A stretch of 59,580 nucleotides of DNA, taken from Physcocola sp002396385. GTDB lineage: Bacteria > Bacteroidota > Bacteroidia > Bacteroidales > Paludibacteraceae. The notes under the pieces were generated by a model, which was not told where the DNA came from, ran no database searches, and saw only the letters and a program-made list of their open reading frames with translations. Shown in pieces: positions 59,331-59,580 of this stretch. The number at the start of each line of letters is the position of its first letter. The stretch's first letter is position 1. The translations under genes and the position numbers were made by a program. The stretch spans positions 1-59,580 of the forward strand of contig CAMNDM010000019.1 in NCBI GenBank assembly GCA_946535435.1, given 5' to 3'.

Positions 59331-59497
59331 GGATTTAACATATAAGAAATTATGGGAATTTAAAACCAGTTGCTTTGGTTAACAATCTCCTTTCAGGGAT
59401 TTAACATATAAGAAATTATGGGAATTTAAAACGAGAATAACTTCTTATAGTCCAATCTTCAAGATTTAACATATAAGAAATTATGGGAATTTAAAAC
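59331..59497 (+). CRISPR. CRISPR array, three visible 36-nt repeats, type II-C-like
   Basis: Repeats at 59331-59366, 59397-59432 and 59462-59497; spacers of 30 nt (59367-59396) and 29 nt (59433-59461). Repeats begin GGATTTAACATATAAG and end GAATTTAAAAC; the first base of the third is A instead of G, so the last unit may also be read as a 35-nt repeat with a 30-nt spacer. Read on the other strand the repeat starts GTTTTAAATTCCC, like type II-C repeats such as that of Campylobacter jejuni. ATAA-GAAA-TTAT can fold. The array continues into an istB-like sequence at 59498. Confidence 0.93.
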
Positions 59498-59580
59498 ACA
59501 GACAGACTTGCTCTTACTTGACGACTTCGGTATAAGGTCCTTAGACGGTCAACAACTACTTGACCTTATGGAGATAATAG
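59498..59580 (+). CDS. istB: Partial istB (IS21-family transposition helper ATPase), joined to a CRISPR repeat
   Basis: From 59499 the frame reads QTDLLLLDDFGIRSLDGQQ then LLDLMEII to the window end, a match to the IstB Walker B region (typical D-L-L-I-L-D-D-F-G ... Q-Q-R-x-D-L-L-E-I-I). It has no start here and no IS end before it, so it is internal gene sequence abutting the repeat. The first 30 nt (59498-59527) have the size of a spacer. Either a misjoined spacer path or a recombination product. Confidence 0.65.

Noticed and set aside
59331..59497. Type VI (Cas13) assignment for the array because repeats end in TAAAAC
   Set aside because: The AAAAC end occurs in both, but the reverse reading GTTTTAAATTCCC fits II-C better, and a Cas2 of II-C type is adjacent. 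Kept only as a remote option.
1..59580. tRNA, rRNA or tmRNA genes
   Set aside because: I looked for T-arm, rRNA-like and RNase P/tmRNA landmarks and saw none I could support.

Overview
The window reads as chromosome of a Bacteroidales bacterium (phylum Bacteroidota). Evidence: many genes are preceded by the Bacteroidetes -7 promoter box TAnnTTTG; gene orders porQ-cmk-ispH and sigma54 regulator-lptE-TPR-secG are typical of the phylum; a type IX secretion component (PorQ) and two proteins with PorSS-type C-terminal tails are present; several genes belong to Bacteroidetes-restricted families (DUF4837, BspA-like LRR, FISUMP-like lipobox-less surface proteins). Genus cannot be fixed from the sequence. 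The odd window length and the chimeric right edge suggest a whole contig, possibly from a metagenome.

Layout. 1-5.2 kb (minus): MATE transporter, menD, menF, menA, a tightly packed partial menaquinone operon without menB/menC/menE, with a divergent HTH/WYL-type regulator at 5.3 kb. 6.3-8.5 kb (plus): polyprenol-phosphate mannosyltransferase and dihydroorotase. 8.6-18.7 kb (minus): His-rich lipoprotein, a small membrane ORF, pgk, the NfnAB electron-bifurcating transhydrogenase pair, an AGCS amino-acid symporter, an HHH protein, pyridoxamine kinase, a secreted YD-like repeat protein, an alkyltransferase-like protein and a methyltransferase. 19-34 kb (plus): PpiD-like foldase, rlmN, DUF4837 lipoprotein, pdxA, sigma54 activator, lptE, a conserved hypothetical, secG, a WecA/MraY-type transferase, patatin, DUF349 protein, a pseudouridine synthase with a long RGG/GYNNN tail, and a LysM glucosaminidase. 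34-36.5 kb (minus): two small genes and NhaC. 36.6-42.2 kb (plus): porQ, cmk, ispH, phosphofructokinase, BspA-like LRR protein. 42.4-46.4 kb (minus): aroA, aroB, a T9SS client. 46.5-50.8 kb (plus): FKBP, serB, a duplicated FISUMP-like surface protein, a HAD hydrolase. 50.8-56.6 kb (minus): HU, M16 protease, rpmA, rplU, murA. 56.7-58.6 kb (plus): a two-gene surface-protein operon with T9SS tail.

The right end (58.6-59.58 kb) is the accessory part: a cluster of three hairpins resembling a REP/BIME mosaic, a stand-alone diverged cas2 that lacks the usual catalytic Asp, and three type II-C-like CRISPR repeats with no cas9 or cas1 beside them. The third repeat runs directly into an in-frame istB (IS21 helper ATPase) fragment at the window edge; this is either an istB-derived spacer that misled assembly or a genuine rearrangement.

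Most of the window is housekeeping: quinone, shikimate, glycolysis, B6, pyrimidine and envelope biogenesis. Points of interest within it are the Cys-to-Asp MurA, mixed-signature phosphofructokinase, palindromes overlapping or next to several promoters, and a possible structured RNA upstream of ppiD.
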